From positions 2,663-9,904 of the forward strand of contig DIRQ01000002.1 in NCBI GenBank assembly GCA_002424365.1: a DNA stretch of 7,242 nt, written 5' to 3'. The number at the start of each line of letters is the position of its first letter. Position 1 is the first letter of the stretch. This DNA is from Syntrophomonas sp. UBA5432. Lineage in GTDB: Bacteria > Bacillota > Syntrophomonadia > Syntrophomonadales > Syntrophomonadaceae. The notes under the pieces are model-generated. The model saw only the letters and a program-made list of their open reading frames with translations. It had not been told where the DNA came from and ran no database searches. Below, one piece after another: positions 1 through 6,190 of this stretch. Made by a program: the position numbers and the translations under genes.

Positions 1-398
1 AACATGTTTTTTGCCGCCAGAATATTTTTAATCCGAGCGGCAAATTCCTGTTCCAGTTCTACCAGTTGAAAGCTGTCTGCAATTTTCATAACTGCATAAA
101 ATTCATTTTCTGGTATAATGTCCCCATATTTGCCTTCCCGATCTTTAGTCAGCAGGTTTTGGTACCAGGGCCGGGGTAATTCCTGGAGTTTCTCCGGAGT
201 CAGGTTACCTATATATACCTGATTGGGAGCGTAATTAACTGCCTGTTCAAATGTTCTGATTGATTTTACGGTTTTTTGCAAATAGTCCGAATCAGGATTA
301 TTGCTTCTTTCCATAGTAACAGTAGTACCATGCTCCATCATAATGTTGGGAGCATGTACCAGAATATATCCGGCTGCCTTTATTACAGGAAAAGTCAA
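1..398 (-). CDS. grdC: Glycine reductase complex component C, beta subunit GrdC (5' part, runs off the window)
   Basis: The reading frame is open from a TTG at 398 to the window edge, giving 132 codons of the N-terminus. The translation begins (M)TFPVIKAAGYILVHAP and continues with HGTTVT, NNPDSDYL, FEQAVNYAPNQVYIGNLTPE and RPWY, which I recognise as the GrdC N-terminus. GrdC belongs to a FabH-like family. With GrdD it converts the acetyl group arising from the carboxymethyl-selenoether on GrdA into acetyl phosphate in the cytoplasm. The TTG start is chosen because an AAAGGAGGG Shine-Dalgarno sequence lies 7 nt upstream and because the KAAGY region begins right after it, as in the family; the first in-frame ATGs are inside conserved sequence. 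It follows grdB after an unusually long 208-bp gap. GrdD is expected beyond the left edge. Confidence 0.93.
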   Translation of the reverse strand, partial: MTFPVIKAAGYILVHAPNIMMEHGTTVTMERSNNPDSDYLQKTVKSIRTFEQAVNYAPNQVYIGNLTPEKLQELPRPWYQNLLTKDREGKYGDIIPENEFYAVMKIADSFQLVELEQEFAARIKNILAAKNM

Positions 399-405
399 GC
401 TGTGT

Positions 406-414
406 CCCTCCTTT
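406..414 (-). promoter_or_regulatory. Ribosome binding site deciding the TTG start of grdC
   Basis: On the minus strand AAAGGAGGG ends 7 nt before the TTG at 398. No ATG or GTG stands at a suitable distance, so this site supports the rare TTG start. Confidence 0.75.
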
Positions 415-423
415 GGATTATAA

Positions 424-600
424 TAAGACGCGGAAGACGCGGAAACTTCTGGGGAAGACGCAGTTTAGTTTTTGAAAAAATCTTGCTTTAAATTATTAGA
501 GGAGTGCTCGTTATACCTCAAAGGACTAATAAAACGCTTTATTCTGATGCTTTTTAAAATCCGCGTGAATCCTTACCGCTCCGCGTAAATCCGCGTCTAA
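424..600. repeat. GACGCGG-rich inverted-repeat element between grdB and grdC
   Basis: This fills nearly the whole grdB-grdC gap. On the plus strand the left end reads TAAGACGCGG (424-433), with a second AAGACGCGG directly after (434-442) and a variant AAGACGCAG at 455-463. The right end holds CCGCGTGAAT (561-570), CCGCGTAAAT (581-590) and CCGCGTCTAA (591-600). The two outer ends are inverted copies, 9 of 10 bases matching. An inner inverted pair, TTATTAG (493-499) and CTAATAA (526-532), gives the block a nested, fold-back shape. There is no ORF of interest inside. It could be a MITE-like or dispersed intergenic repeat, or an RNA structure affecting expression of grdCD. No clear target-site duplication is visible. 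Confidence 0.5.
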
Positions 601-606
601 TTTATT

Positions 607-1914
607 CTAGAATACTGTCTGCTCATTAACGTCGGTAGATAGTGCCTTAAGTGCTTTTTCCACTATACTGGTACGCAGGGCAAATTCTTCATCCCGGTTT
701 AGCTGGGGGTTGCCCAACGGGTGAGGAATGGCCACTGCTGGGTCTATCCGGTTGGCGCCTACGGTCAGTGAAATAGGAACCACGGTACAGACATGAACCA
801 CGGGTACATCTACTACTTCCTCCAACTCTTTTACCATCGTTGCACCGCAACGAGTACAGGTCCCTCAGGTGGAGGTTAAAATTATACCATCGACCTTCTC
901 CTGTTTTAGTTCTTGTCCTATAGCATTTGCATATTTTTTAGCATTGGCTACCGAAGTACCATTACCTACGGTGACATAATAAACATCGTGCAGTTTACCA
1001 ATCTTACCTTCCCGCTCCAGTTTGCGCATTACATCCACTGGTAATACCCGGTCAGCATCCTTATTAGCATAAACCGGATCATATCCACCGTGAGCAGTCT
1101 CAAAGGTTTCCTCGGTTAAATCATTAATACCACTGATGTCGTAACGTCCAAATTTTGAAGCACTGGAAGATTCTATACGATCCGGATTTCCTTTAGGTAC
1201 TATACCTCCCGATGTTACCAGAGCAATTTTTGCTTTGCTTAAATCCTTGATAGCAGGCCGGGGGCTTACCCGATCAAATACCGGCATAGGATATTCAGTA
1301 GTAAAGGGTTCTCCCTTTAACTTTTTCAATAGCATCTCCACTGCTCGGGCCGATCCCCTTTGCTCATGGAAAATGTTTTTGCGTATCCCCCGGGCTAAAT
1401 AGCCTTCTTCTGCTGGTGAGCCCATAACTTCACCTTTAACTAACCGGGTTGCCAACCGGGCCAAGGCAGGTACGGCGGTACGCATTTGCGCCGCTGAATT
1501 ACCGGTTTTAACTATATAAACTTCCTTCTTATACATATCAGCGCCGGGGTTTTCTTCATACATACCAGTTACAACCGGTATTTTAAGTTTTTCCTGTATG
1601 GCAGCACATACCGCCCCGCAGGCCATACCGTATCTTCCGGCATTAAATGCCGGCCCAGCTATAAGCAGGTCAGGTTTGAAACTGGCCACCAGTGTAATAA
1701 CCTCTTCTGTGGCATTTTCAAGATTTTCATTAAAATAAGTGTCTCCACATATTACGGTACCTACAATCGGCATATCATCGCCCAAAGCCTTTTCCAACAC
1801 TGTCCCCGGACCTACCGGACCATCTTTGCTAAATGGGGTTATATCGGCTTTATCTTCGCCGCCAATCTGCCCAAAGAACTGGTTTAAATAATGGACTACT
1901 CTTATACTGGCCAC
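607..1914 (-). CDS. grdB: Glycine reductase component B gamma subunit, selenoprotein GrdB (Sec350)
   Basis: This is the catalytic selenoprotein of the substrate-specific component B. With GrdE it takes glycine, bound as a Schiff base to the GrdE pyruvoyl group, and passes the carboxymethyl group to the selenol of GrdA, releasing ammonia. The frame runs 435 residues only if TGA at 867-865 is read as selenocysteine. The context is ILTSTUGTCTRCGATM, the family's Sec motif (U350, followed by C353 and C356), and the C-terminal part continues in the same frame with VPVVHVCTVVPISLTVGANR and IPHPLGNP. Length and Sec position match known GrdB. The start is a GTG, 9 nt after AAGGGGG. grdA ends 19 bp upstream. 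A perfect 6-bp hairpin 12 nt after the TGA fits a bacterial SECIS. An automatic caller would split this gene at the TGA or truncate it. Confidence 0.97.
838..852 (-). promoter_or_regulatory. Candidate bSECIS hairpin for grdB Sec350
   Basis: Twelve bases after the in-frame TGA the minus strand reads CGTTGC-GGT-GCAACG: a perfect 6-bp stem with a GGU apical loop. The loop lies about 20 nt from the UGA and contains guanines, as expected for bacterial SECIS elements recognised by SelB. It lies inside the coding sequence, as bacterial elements do. Confidence 0.7.
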
Positions 1915-1933
1915 TTTTTACTACCCCCTTTGT

Positions 1934-2398
1934 TTAACTAAACTGTTGCCTGATACTTTCCATTTCGTTTTTAATAGCATCAACATCAAGTACCATTTCC
2001 ATCATGCTGATTTGGGCATCATAAACCTCGGGATCAATCAAGTCTTTGATTTCGAAAATGTGATATACAGGTAATTTAAGAGCTATATTGGTTAGAGGCC
2101 CGGCATAGGTGGGATCCCCATTAATTACAGTTTCTGCTGTCAATCCGGCTGATTCGGCTTCCGCTCCGCCTAATATGACTACTACCTTATCTGAACCAAA
2201 CTTTTCGGCTGTCTCTTTGATGCGTGCTTGATTGGCCATGTCCATGGCCCCGGCAGCAGTTCAAACAAAACATTCGGTACTGGTGAACAGCACTTCACCG
2301 CCAATTGTGTTAATACATTCCGCTATGGCCGGTCCCGGTATACCATCGCGATCTCCCAGAATACATATTTTTTTATCAGCAAAAAAACTCTTATCCAT
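1934..2398 (-). CDS. grdA: Glycine reductase selenoprotein A, GrdA (Sec46)
   Basis: GrdA is the small shared selenoprotein that receives the carboxymethyl group from component B as a selenoether and delivers it to component C, ending as a mixed selenide-sulfide that thioredoxin re-reduces. The frame from ATG at 2398 begins MDKSFFADKKICILGDRDG and reaches TGA at 2263-2261 in the context TECFVUTAAGAMDM, the classic GrdA CxxU redox motif (C43, U46). The same frame continues to TAA at 1934, giving 154 residues, the usual family size. The start has an AAAGGAAGG ribosome binding site 7 nt upstream. A stop-at-TGA reading would start at an internal ATG near 2245 and lose the active site. It sits between grdE (186-bp gap) and grdB (19 bp), the canonical order. 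Confidence 0.97.
2234..2249 (-). promoter_or_regulatory. Candidate bSECIS hairpin for grdA Sec46
   Basis: The minus strand reads GGCCATG-GA-CATGGCC starting 11 nt after the TGA at 2263-2261. This is a strong inverted repeat whose apical part, with guanine in the loop, lies about 17-20 nt from the UGA, the expected position for a bacterial SECIS. The innermost pairs probably open, leaving a 5-bp stem with a UGGACA loop. Confidence 0.65.
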
Positions 2399-2501
2399 TA
2401 GCTTTCCTTCCTTTCGCATTTAATTAATTAGACACATAGTAACCAGGTTTCTAGAAAACAACGATGAATTGTAAACTTAATTAGTTGCTTAGAGTGAGAG
2501 G

Positions 2502-2526
2502 TTAGGGGTGAGGATACTCCCCTTAA
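2502..2526 (-). other. Hairpin in the grdE-grdA intergenic gap
   Basis: The 186-bp gap between grdE and grdA contains GGGG (2505-2508) pairing with CCCC (2519-2522), with AG/CT inside and flanking A/T pairs. No T-run follows on the minus strand, so it is not a standard terminator. It could mark mRNA processing or protect the downstream grdAB message. The neighbouring plus-strand text has GTGAG/GGTTAG-like purine repeats. I see no gene in the rest of the gap. Confidence 0.35.
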
Positions 2527-2584
2527 TCTGCCGTTCCCGCTCTTATAACCAAAATTAAAATGTGTAAATCAGTGTCAAAAAATC

Positions 2585-3868
2585 TTAGAATTCCAGTGCT
2601 CCCATGCGGTTAAATCCCAGCTCATTGGTGGCACCAGTTATGGCCTGAATCTCAACTGTTATAGAGCCATCTTTTTTCAAGGCCCCGTCAAATCCTCCGG
2701 CAATGATTTCGCTGGCTTCAATGTAGCCAATCACCTTGGACATGGGTGGTAGTTCAATAATGGCATTAGCGTTGCCGCCACTGACTACCGCATTGGCCAA
2801 TGGATTAGCATCCGCCAAAGACTGCGAGGCGCCGTCACGACCGGCGTATTCATCTGTTACCAGTACCGTTTTAATTCCTAGAGCTTCGATTTTTCTACAG
2901 TTCATAATTAAATCAGCATCAGGATTACCAAATCCCTCTTCGCTGATAATTACACCATCTACTTTCAGGCTATCTACCAGTTTGGCGGTAAAATTAGAGC
3001 TGCGCTCCTTATCTAGTAAAGTTACGTTTTCATTAGTTACCACCACGCCAACAAAGTTCAGATCTTTACCATGCCGAACGAAAAGATCGGCAATTACAGG
3101 ATTATTCAAGTGGTGATAGGTAGTATTTTTATCACAGGCGGAAACACAGTTACCGCTTATTACCGCACCATCCATAACCTCAGTGGGATAGAGAAAAGTA
3201 GGTAAAATCTTTTTAACATCCAGACCGTAGAGGTAGGTATCATGCATCAGACCCTGAGTCTGCAGCATATAAACATAGGCCACTTTAGGCAAGCCGGGAT
3301 ACTGGGCCAACTGCTCCACCAGAGGTTTGGTCTCAAAAGTGAAGGTCTCATCCGGGGTTACATTCTTAGCTATCTCAGAGATATAGCGAGTGGCCTTTAA
3401 TCCGGCCAGGCGAACTGCTTCTTCGTGTTCGTGCTGGGGCAGTCCCTCCACTTTATCACAGAGGACAACCAGATTAATGGTTTGGGAAAACGGAGTGTAG
3501 TCGGCACCAGGGCCGGACATGTCAATTATTCCTTCCTGAAATCCTACTATTTTGCCTACGGTCAGTACGGTCATGCCCTTTAAAACGTTAGTTTTACCGC
3601 TTCCCACCATTTCTGCGTTGCCAAAAATACCGGGGAAAACCTGACCCCCACCTTCCACCTTGACTCGCGGTTCTAAAACATCTTTGACCGGGCATATTCT
3701 CACATCATCTCCCGGACGTACAATGTCAACCTCAATCCTGGCCAGGCGATCATCTTTAATGTTCTCCATCAGTTCTTGTTTATTTACGTAAACGATCCCG
3801 TTCTTTAACTCGGTTTTATGACCAAATTGAACATCCTTTACCAGGATATTTCCTAGTTCCAGTTGCAC
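2585..3868 (-). CDS. grdE: Glycine reductase component B proprotein GrdE (alpha and beta subunits)
   Basis: GrdE is the precursor of the two smaller component B subunits. Family members cleave themselves at an Asn-Cys bond and the cysteine becomes a pyruvoyl group that binds the amino group of glycine. Here the site is visible as VISGNCVSACDKN, with N240-C241. Other conserved stretches are HEHEEAVRL (146-154), PGLPKVAYVYMLQTQG (191-206), GRDGASQSLADANP and QAITGATNELG near the end. The length of 427 residues is normal. The start is a GTG, supported by GGGAGG 8 nt upstream and by family alignment at MQLELGNILV. It follows trxA after 17 bp. The glycine riboswitches upstream favour GrdE over the sarcosine (GrdG) or betaine (GrdI) paralogues. 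Confidence 0.96.
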   Translation of the reverse strand: MQLELGNILVKDVQFGHKTELKNGIVYVNKQELMENIKDDRLARIEVDIVRPGDDVRICPVKDVLEPRVKVEGGGQVFPGIFGNAEMVGSGKTNVLKGMTVLTVGKIVGFQEGIIDMSGPGADYTPFSQTINLVVLCDKVEGLPQHEHEEAVRLAGLKATRYISEIAKNVTPDETFTFETKPLVEQLAQYPGLPKVAYVYMLQTQGLMHDTYLYGLDVKKILPTFLYPTEVMDGAVISGNCVSACDKNTTYHHLNNPVIADLFVRHGKDLNFVGVVVTNENVTLLDKERSSNFTAKLVDSLKVDGVIISEEGFGNPDADLIMNCRKIEALGIKTVLVTDEYAGRDGASQSLADANPLANAVVSGGNANAIIELPPMSKVIGYIEASEIIAGGFDGALKKDGSITVEIQAITGATNELGFNRMGALEF

Positions 3869-3885
3869 TTAATATTCCTCCCTTC

Positions 3886-4206
3886 TTATTTGGCGTATTG
3901 TTTAATCTTGGCTTCAACATCTTCCGGTGCTATTTCCTGTCCAGATAATTCATCTATTTTCTGACCATCTTTATAAAAGAGAATGGCAGGTAGACCTAAT
4001 ACTTTCTGGCCTATAGCCAGGCGGCGGTTACCTGAAGTATCAACCGAACAGAATTTTATCTGACCTTGGTATTTATTGGCCAGCTCTTCTATATGGGGTA
4101 TCAGTTCCAAACAACGTTCACATTTGGGTCCCCACCAATCAACCATTACTACTCCACTGGCCTGAAGAACTTCATTGTCAAAATTGTCTTTGTTTACTTC
4201 GATCAT
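3886..4206 (-). CDS. trxA: Glycine reductase-linked thioredoxin
   Basis: This 106-residue thioredoxin carries electrons from TrxB to the oxidised selenide-sulfide of GrdA. The fold markers are present: V22-D23 (the equivalent of the buried Asp of E. coli Trx), the active site WWGPKCERC with C29 and C32, and the cis-proline in GLPAILF (P73). The active site is CERC instead of the ordinary WCGPC, a variant class I associate with grd operons; acidic and basic residues between the cysteines should shift the redox potential. The start ATG follows GGAGTG closely, and trxB ends 11 bp upstream. C53 is an extra cysteine outside the active site. Confidence 0.95.
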   Translation of the reverse strand: MIEVNKDNFDNEVLQASGVVMVDWWGPKCERCLELIPHIEELANKYQGQIKFCSVDTSGNRRLAIGQKVLGLPAILFYKDGQKIDELSGQEIAPEDVEAKIKQYAK

Positions 4207-4217
4207 AGTTTCACTCC

Positions 4218-5438
4218 TTATAATGATTTGTTTATAGCCTCCAGATTGGCCTCATTTATCTCTGCTATTTCCTGTTTTACTTCTCCATTAATAAAAACAT
4301 GAAGCATGGGCAGCTTATCCAGGTTGATATCATAGCGTCTTCCTACCAGTTCGTTACGGGTAGCATCGACTTTTACCAGCGAGAAATGTTCATTGTTGGC
4401 CCTTACGAAACGATCAACTATTCCAACTTTTTCAGTACCACTCATGTCGGTAGGGTTATAATAGGCTACCAAAACAAGCTTTTGAGCCTTTAAAACCTCT
4501 TTTTCCCACAGTTCCGTTTCATGCACATATTTCTCCGCAGCTACTGCAGCTATGGCCCCATCACTGGCAGCTGTTACTACCTGCCGCAGATATTTGGCCC
4601 TGACATCACCGGCAGCAAAAACGCCTTCCCTATTGGTGGCCATCTTCTCATCGGTAATAATGTAACCCTGCGGGTTTAACTGCACCTGATTGGCCAGAAC
4701 TTCAGTAAGGGGGACAGTACCGATAAATATAAATACGCCGTTTACCGGGTAATTATTTTCTTCCCCGGTTTGAATATTCTTTAGGGTTATACTTTCTACC
4801 AGTTCTTCGCCGTTGACACTTTTAACAATGGAATTCCATATCCACTTTAATTTGGGGTTTTGCTGCGCCCGTTCAAAAGATACCTGGTTAGCATCAACTT
4901 TACCCTCTTCATGAATTACAATTATGCTTACCAGGTCGGCAAATTTGCTAAGGTATTCAGCTTCTTCAATAGCAGCATCACCACTGCCTACTACTGCCAC
5001 CTCTAATTCTTCAAACAAGTCAGCATCACAGGTAGCACAATAGCTGACGCCTTTACCCCTAAGTTTGCCTTCTCCGGGAACCCTTAACATACGTGGTTCA
5101 GCTCCCAGAGCATATATCAGCGCTTTCCCCAGGTATTCACCTTTTTTACCTACAACTTTTTTAGGGGATGATGTGAGATCCAGGGATACTATGGTGTCCT
5201 TGATAAATTCAGCTCCAAAAGAGCTGGCATGATCGGCCATAGCCTGGGTAAGTCCAGATCCGGTAGTACCCCTGCCAAACCCCGGATAATTCTCTAAATC
5301 CTCTGTGGTTGCTGCCTGGCCTCCAGGCCTTCCTTTCTCAATAATGGCAGTCTTCATACGCGCCCGAGCTCCATACATACCTGCTGCCAGTCCTGCAGGT
5401 CCTCCACCTAATACCAGCAAATCGTAAACCTGTTCCAT
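4218..5438 (-). CDS. trxB: Thioredoxin reductase (FAD-dependent) with C-terminal thioredoxin-like extension
   Basis: The protein has 406 residues, about 90 more than a standard low-Mr thioredoxin reductase. Residues 1-313 show the reductase: FAD-binding GGGPAG (11-16), the redox centre CATC (C134, C137), the dinucleotide-binding GSGDAA (151-156) and the FAD-contacting GVFAAGDVR (272-280). The position normally held by HRRxxxR, which binds the NADPH 2'-phosphate, reads IHEEGKVDA (175-183), so both arginines of the pair are glutamates. Residues 319-406 look like a thioredoxin fold: LVLVAYY, then NPTDMSG (328-334) where CxxC would be, and a cis-proline-like KLPMLHVF. That domain has no cysteines. 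The gene starts 2 bp after the grdX stop and precedes trxA. I infer that it reduces TrxA; the electron donor may not be NADPH. Confidence 0.93.
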   Translation of the reverse strand: MEQVYDLLVLGGGPAGLAAGMYGARARMKTAIIEKGRPGGQAATTEDLENYPGFGRGTTGSGLTQAMADHASSFGAEFIKDTIVSLDLTSSPKKVVGKKGEYLGKALIYALGAEPRMLRVPGEGKLRGKGVSYCATCDADLFEELEVAVVGSGDAAIEEAEYLSKFADLVSIIVIHEEGKVDANQVSFERAQQNPKLKWIWNSIVKSVNGEELVESITLKNIQTGEENNYPVNGVFIFIGTVPLTEVLANQVQLNPQGYIITDEKMATNREGVFAAGDVRAKYLRQVVTAASDGAIAAVAAEKYVHETELWEKEVLKAQKLVLVAYYNPTDMSGTEKVGIVDRFVRANNEHFSLVKVDATRNELVGRRYDINLDKLPMLHVFINGEVKQEIAEINEANLEAINKSL

Positions 5439-5440
5439 CC

Positions 5441-5833
5441 TTACACCTGCCTTTCACTTAATGACTGCAGTGCGTTATCCAACAATTCTTTATCAATCAT
5501 CTGGAAATCCCGGGCCAAATGGTTGAGTCGCCGGGAGTCCATCCCCTCCCTGGTTCCAGATTCCACTTTTCCCAGGCAATATTCCAGCATATTAAGGGTT
5601 GATAAATCGGTTTCCGTTATGGATATACTTAACACTACCGACCGATAAGGATTATCTTCCGGTTTAATGCTTCCCGCCAGGGGATGAGATAAAAGACTAT
5701 GTCCCCCGGCAACTTTGTTTAAAACCTGGTATAAAACCTGGCGTTGATTCCCCCTAACAAAACAGATTTCAGCATTGTTAATATTTTTAACTATTGGGTT
5801 ATTAGTTATAATCAAAACCTGCTGTAAATCCAT
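5441..5833 (-). CDS. grdX: GrdX family protein
   Basis: GrdX is a small protein of unknown biochemical role that is typically the first gene of grd operons. The 130-residue product starts MDLQQVLIITNNP and contains the family-type HPLAGSIKP (50-58) and NPYRSVVLS segments, followed by a helical, charged C-terminal tail (about 90-130). No signal peptide or membrane segment is seen. The ATG at 5833 is preceded at 9 nt by GGAGG. The frame happens to stay open upstream to an ATG at 6073, but that part is riboswitch and terminator RNA, so the shorter start is chosen. Its TAA is 2 bp before the trxB ATG, indicating translational coupling. Confidence 0.92.
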   Translation of the reverse strand: MDLQQVLIITNNPIVKNINNAEICFVRGNQRQVLYQVLNKVAGGHSLLSHPLAGSIKPEDNPYRSVVLSISITETDLSTLNMLEYCLGKVESGTREGMDSRRLNHLARDFQMIDKELLDNALQSLSERQV

Positions 5834-5842
5834 TGTTAAAAT

Positions 5843-5847
5843 CCTCC
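5843..5847 (-). promoter_or_regulatory. Ribosome binding site deciding the grdX start
   Basis: GGAGG lies 9 nt before the ATG at 5833 and just downstream of terminator B. It supports the 130-residue GrdX over a longer frame reaching back through the riboswitch. Confidence 0.8.
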
Positions 5848-5863
5848 AAAAGTTTTCGGGTAT

Positions 5864-5901
5864 AAAAAAACAGAAGAGCAAGATTATCCTTGTCCCCTGT
5901 T
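5864..5901 (-). terminator. Terminator B, expression platform of glycine riboswitch B
   Basis: On the minus strand AACAG-GGGA-CAAG pairs across a 6-nt loop with CTTG-c-TCTT-CTGTT, followed by a run of seven T. The 5' arm contains CAGGG (5899-5895), which is also the 3' strand of the second aptamer's P1 helix (partner CUCUG at 5963-5959). The two pairings exclude each other, so glycine binding should prevent termination: an ON switch for grdX and downstream genes. Confidence 0.85.
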
Positions 5902-6068
5902 TGCTTACCTGAGAGATTCGCTTATTAAGCTTGCTCCTTCGGTGTCCGTCAGACTTTCCAGAGTCCTGTCCAGGTGCGATACTTTTAAACCTGAAAGTTT
6001 CATCAGAGACCAGATAAGTACCTGACTTGCTCCTTCGGCGGGATTTAATATCCACTCTCTCGCTACCC
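5895..6068 (-). promoter_or_regulatory. Tandem glycine riboswitch B (two aptamers)
   Basis: Two complete glycine aptamers lie in series on the minus strand. Aptamer B1 (about 6068-5973) has GCGAGAGAG, CGCCGAAGGAGCAAG and GAAACTTTCAGG, with an imperfect P1 involving GCGA and TCGC. Aptamer B2 (about 5963-5895) has ACTCTGGAAAGTC, CACCGAAGGAGCAAG and AATCTCTCAGGT. These are the conserved parts of the gcvT-type glycine riboswitch. The aptamers flow directly into terminator B and then grdX. The family is normally cooperative and glycine-activated; both fit a glycine-degrading operon. Confidence 0.93.
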
Positions 6069-6083
6069 TTCATCCATAAGTTT

Positions 6084-6131
6084 TCAATTTTTATTTTGCC
6101 TAAAAAAAGCTTTTTTTATCCACCTCCTCAT
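6084..6131 (-). other. Spacer between the riboswitches: orphan Shine-Dalgarno and 15-codon ORF
   Basis: Downstream of terminator A the minus strand has GAGGAGGTGG (centred near 6124), an almost perfect anti-SD match, but no gene begins after it. An overlapping ATG at 6131 opens a 15-codon frame, MRRWIKKAFFRQNKN, ending with TGA at 6084; its own ribosome site is weak. A GTG inside the SD opens VDKKSFF then TAG, resembling the GrdA start MDKSFF, though the run is low in complexity. A 16-base perfect palindrome of seven A, GC and seven T lies at 6102-6117. This could be a leader peptide or the remains of a gene once controlled by riboswitch A. Confidence 0.3.
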
Positions 6132-6158
6132 TAAAACTTCAATTATAATGCAGAAATT

Positions 6159-6190
6159 AAAAAAGCACGGGAGTTCATTATTCCCGTGCT
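6159..6190 (-). terminator. Terminator A, expression platform of glycine riboswitch A
   Basis: The minus strand shows a perfect 9-bp stem, AGCACGGGA with TCCCGTGCT, a 9-nt loop and a run of six T. It is a strong intrinsic terminator. The P1 3' strand of the second aptamer, CAGAG (6193-6189), overlaps the base of the 5' arm, so ligand-bound P1 and the full terminator compete. Transcription must pass this point to reach riboswitch B and grdX. Confidence 0.88.

Noticed and set aside
276..491. Plus-strand ORF of 71 codons
   Set aside because: It lies antisense to the grdC start and the repeat element, and its translation has no recognisable features.
607..2245. Reading grdA and grdB as pseudogenes broken by nonsense codons
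   Set aside because: Both TGAs fall exactly at the family's selenocysteine positions, with conserved sequence in frame on both sides and hairpins downstream.
2232..2423. Plus-strand ORF of 63 codons
   Set aside because: Shadow antisense to the N-terminal part of grdA.
2573..2578. TTGACA just after grdE, possible grdA promoter
   Set aside because: No acceptable -10 hexamer at 16-18 nt spacing.
2736..3116. Plus-strand ORF of 126 codons
   Set aside because: Antisense shadow of grdE, whose identity is certain.
4066..4493. Two overlapping plus-strand ORFs of 78 and 64 codons
   Set aside because: Antisense to trxA and the trxB 3' end; no ribosome site or family resemblance.
5834..6073. 80-codon N-terminal extension of grdX, frame open from an ATG at 6073
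   Set aside because: It overlaps glycine riboswitch B and its terminator; GrdX family proteins begin at MDLQQVLIITNN, which has its own GGAGG.
6142..6147. TATAAT on the minus strand between riboswitches A and B, possible internal promoter
   Set aside because: The -10 is perfect but the position 17 nt upstream reads CCGTGC, far from TTGACA, and there is no TGn extension. Kept only as the alternative explanation for the doubled riboswitch.
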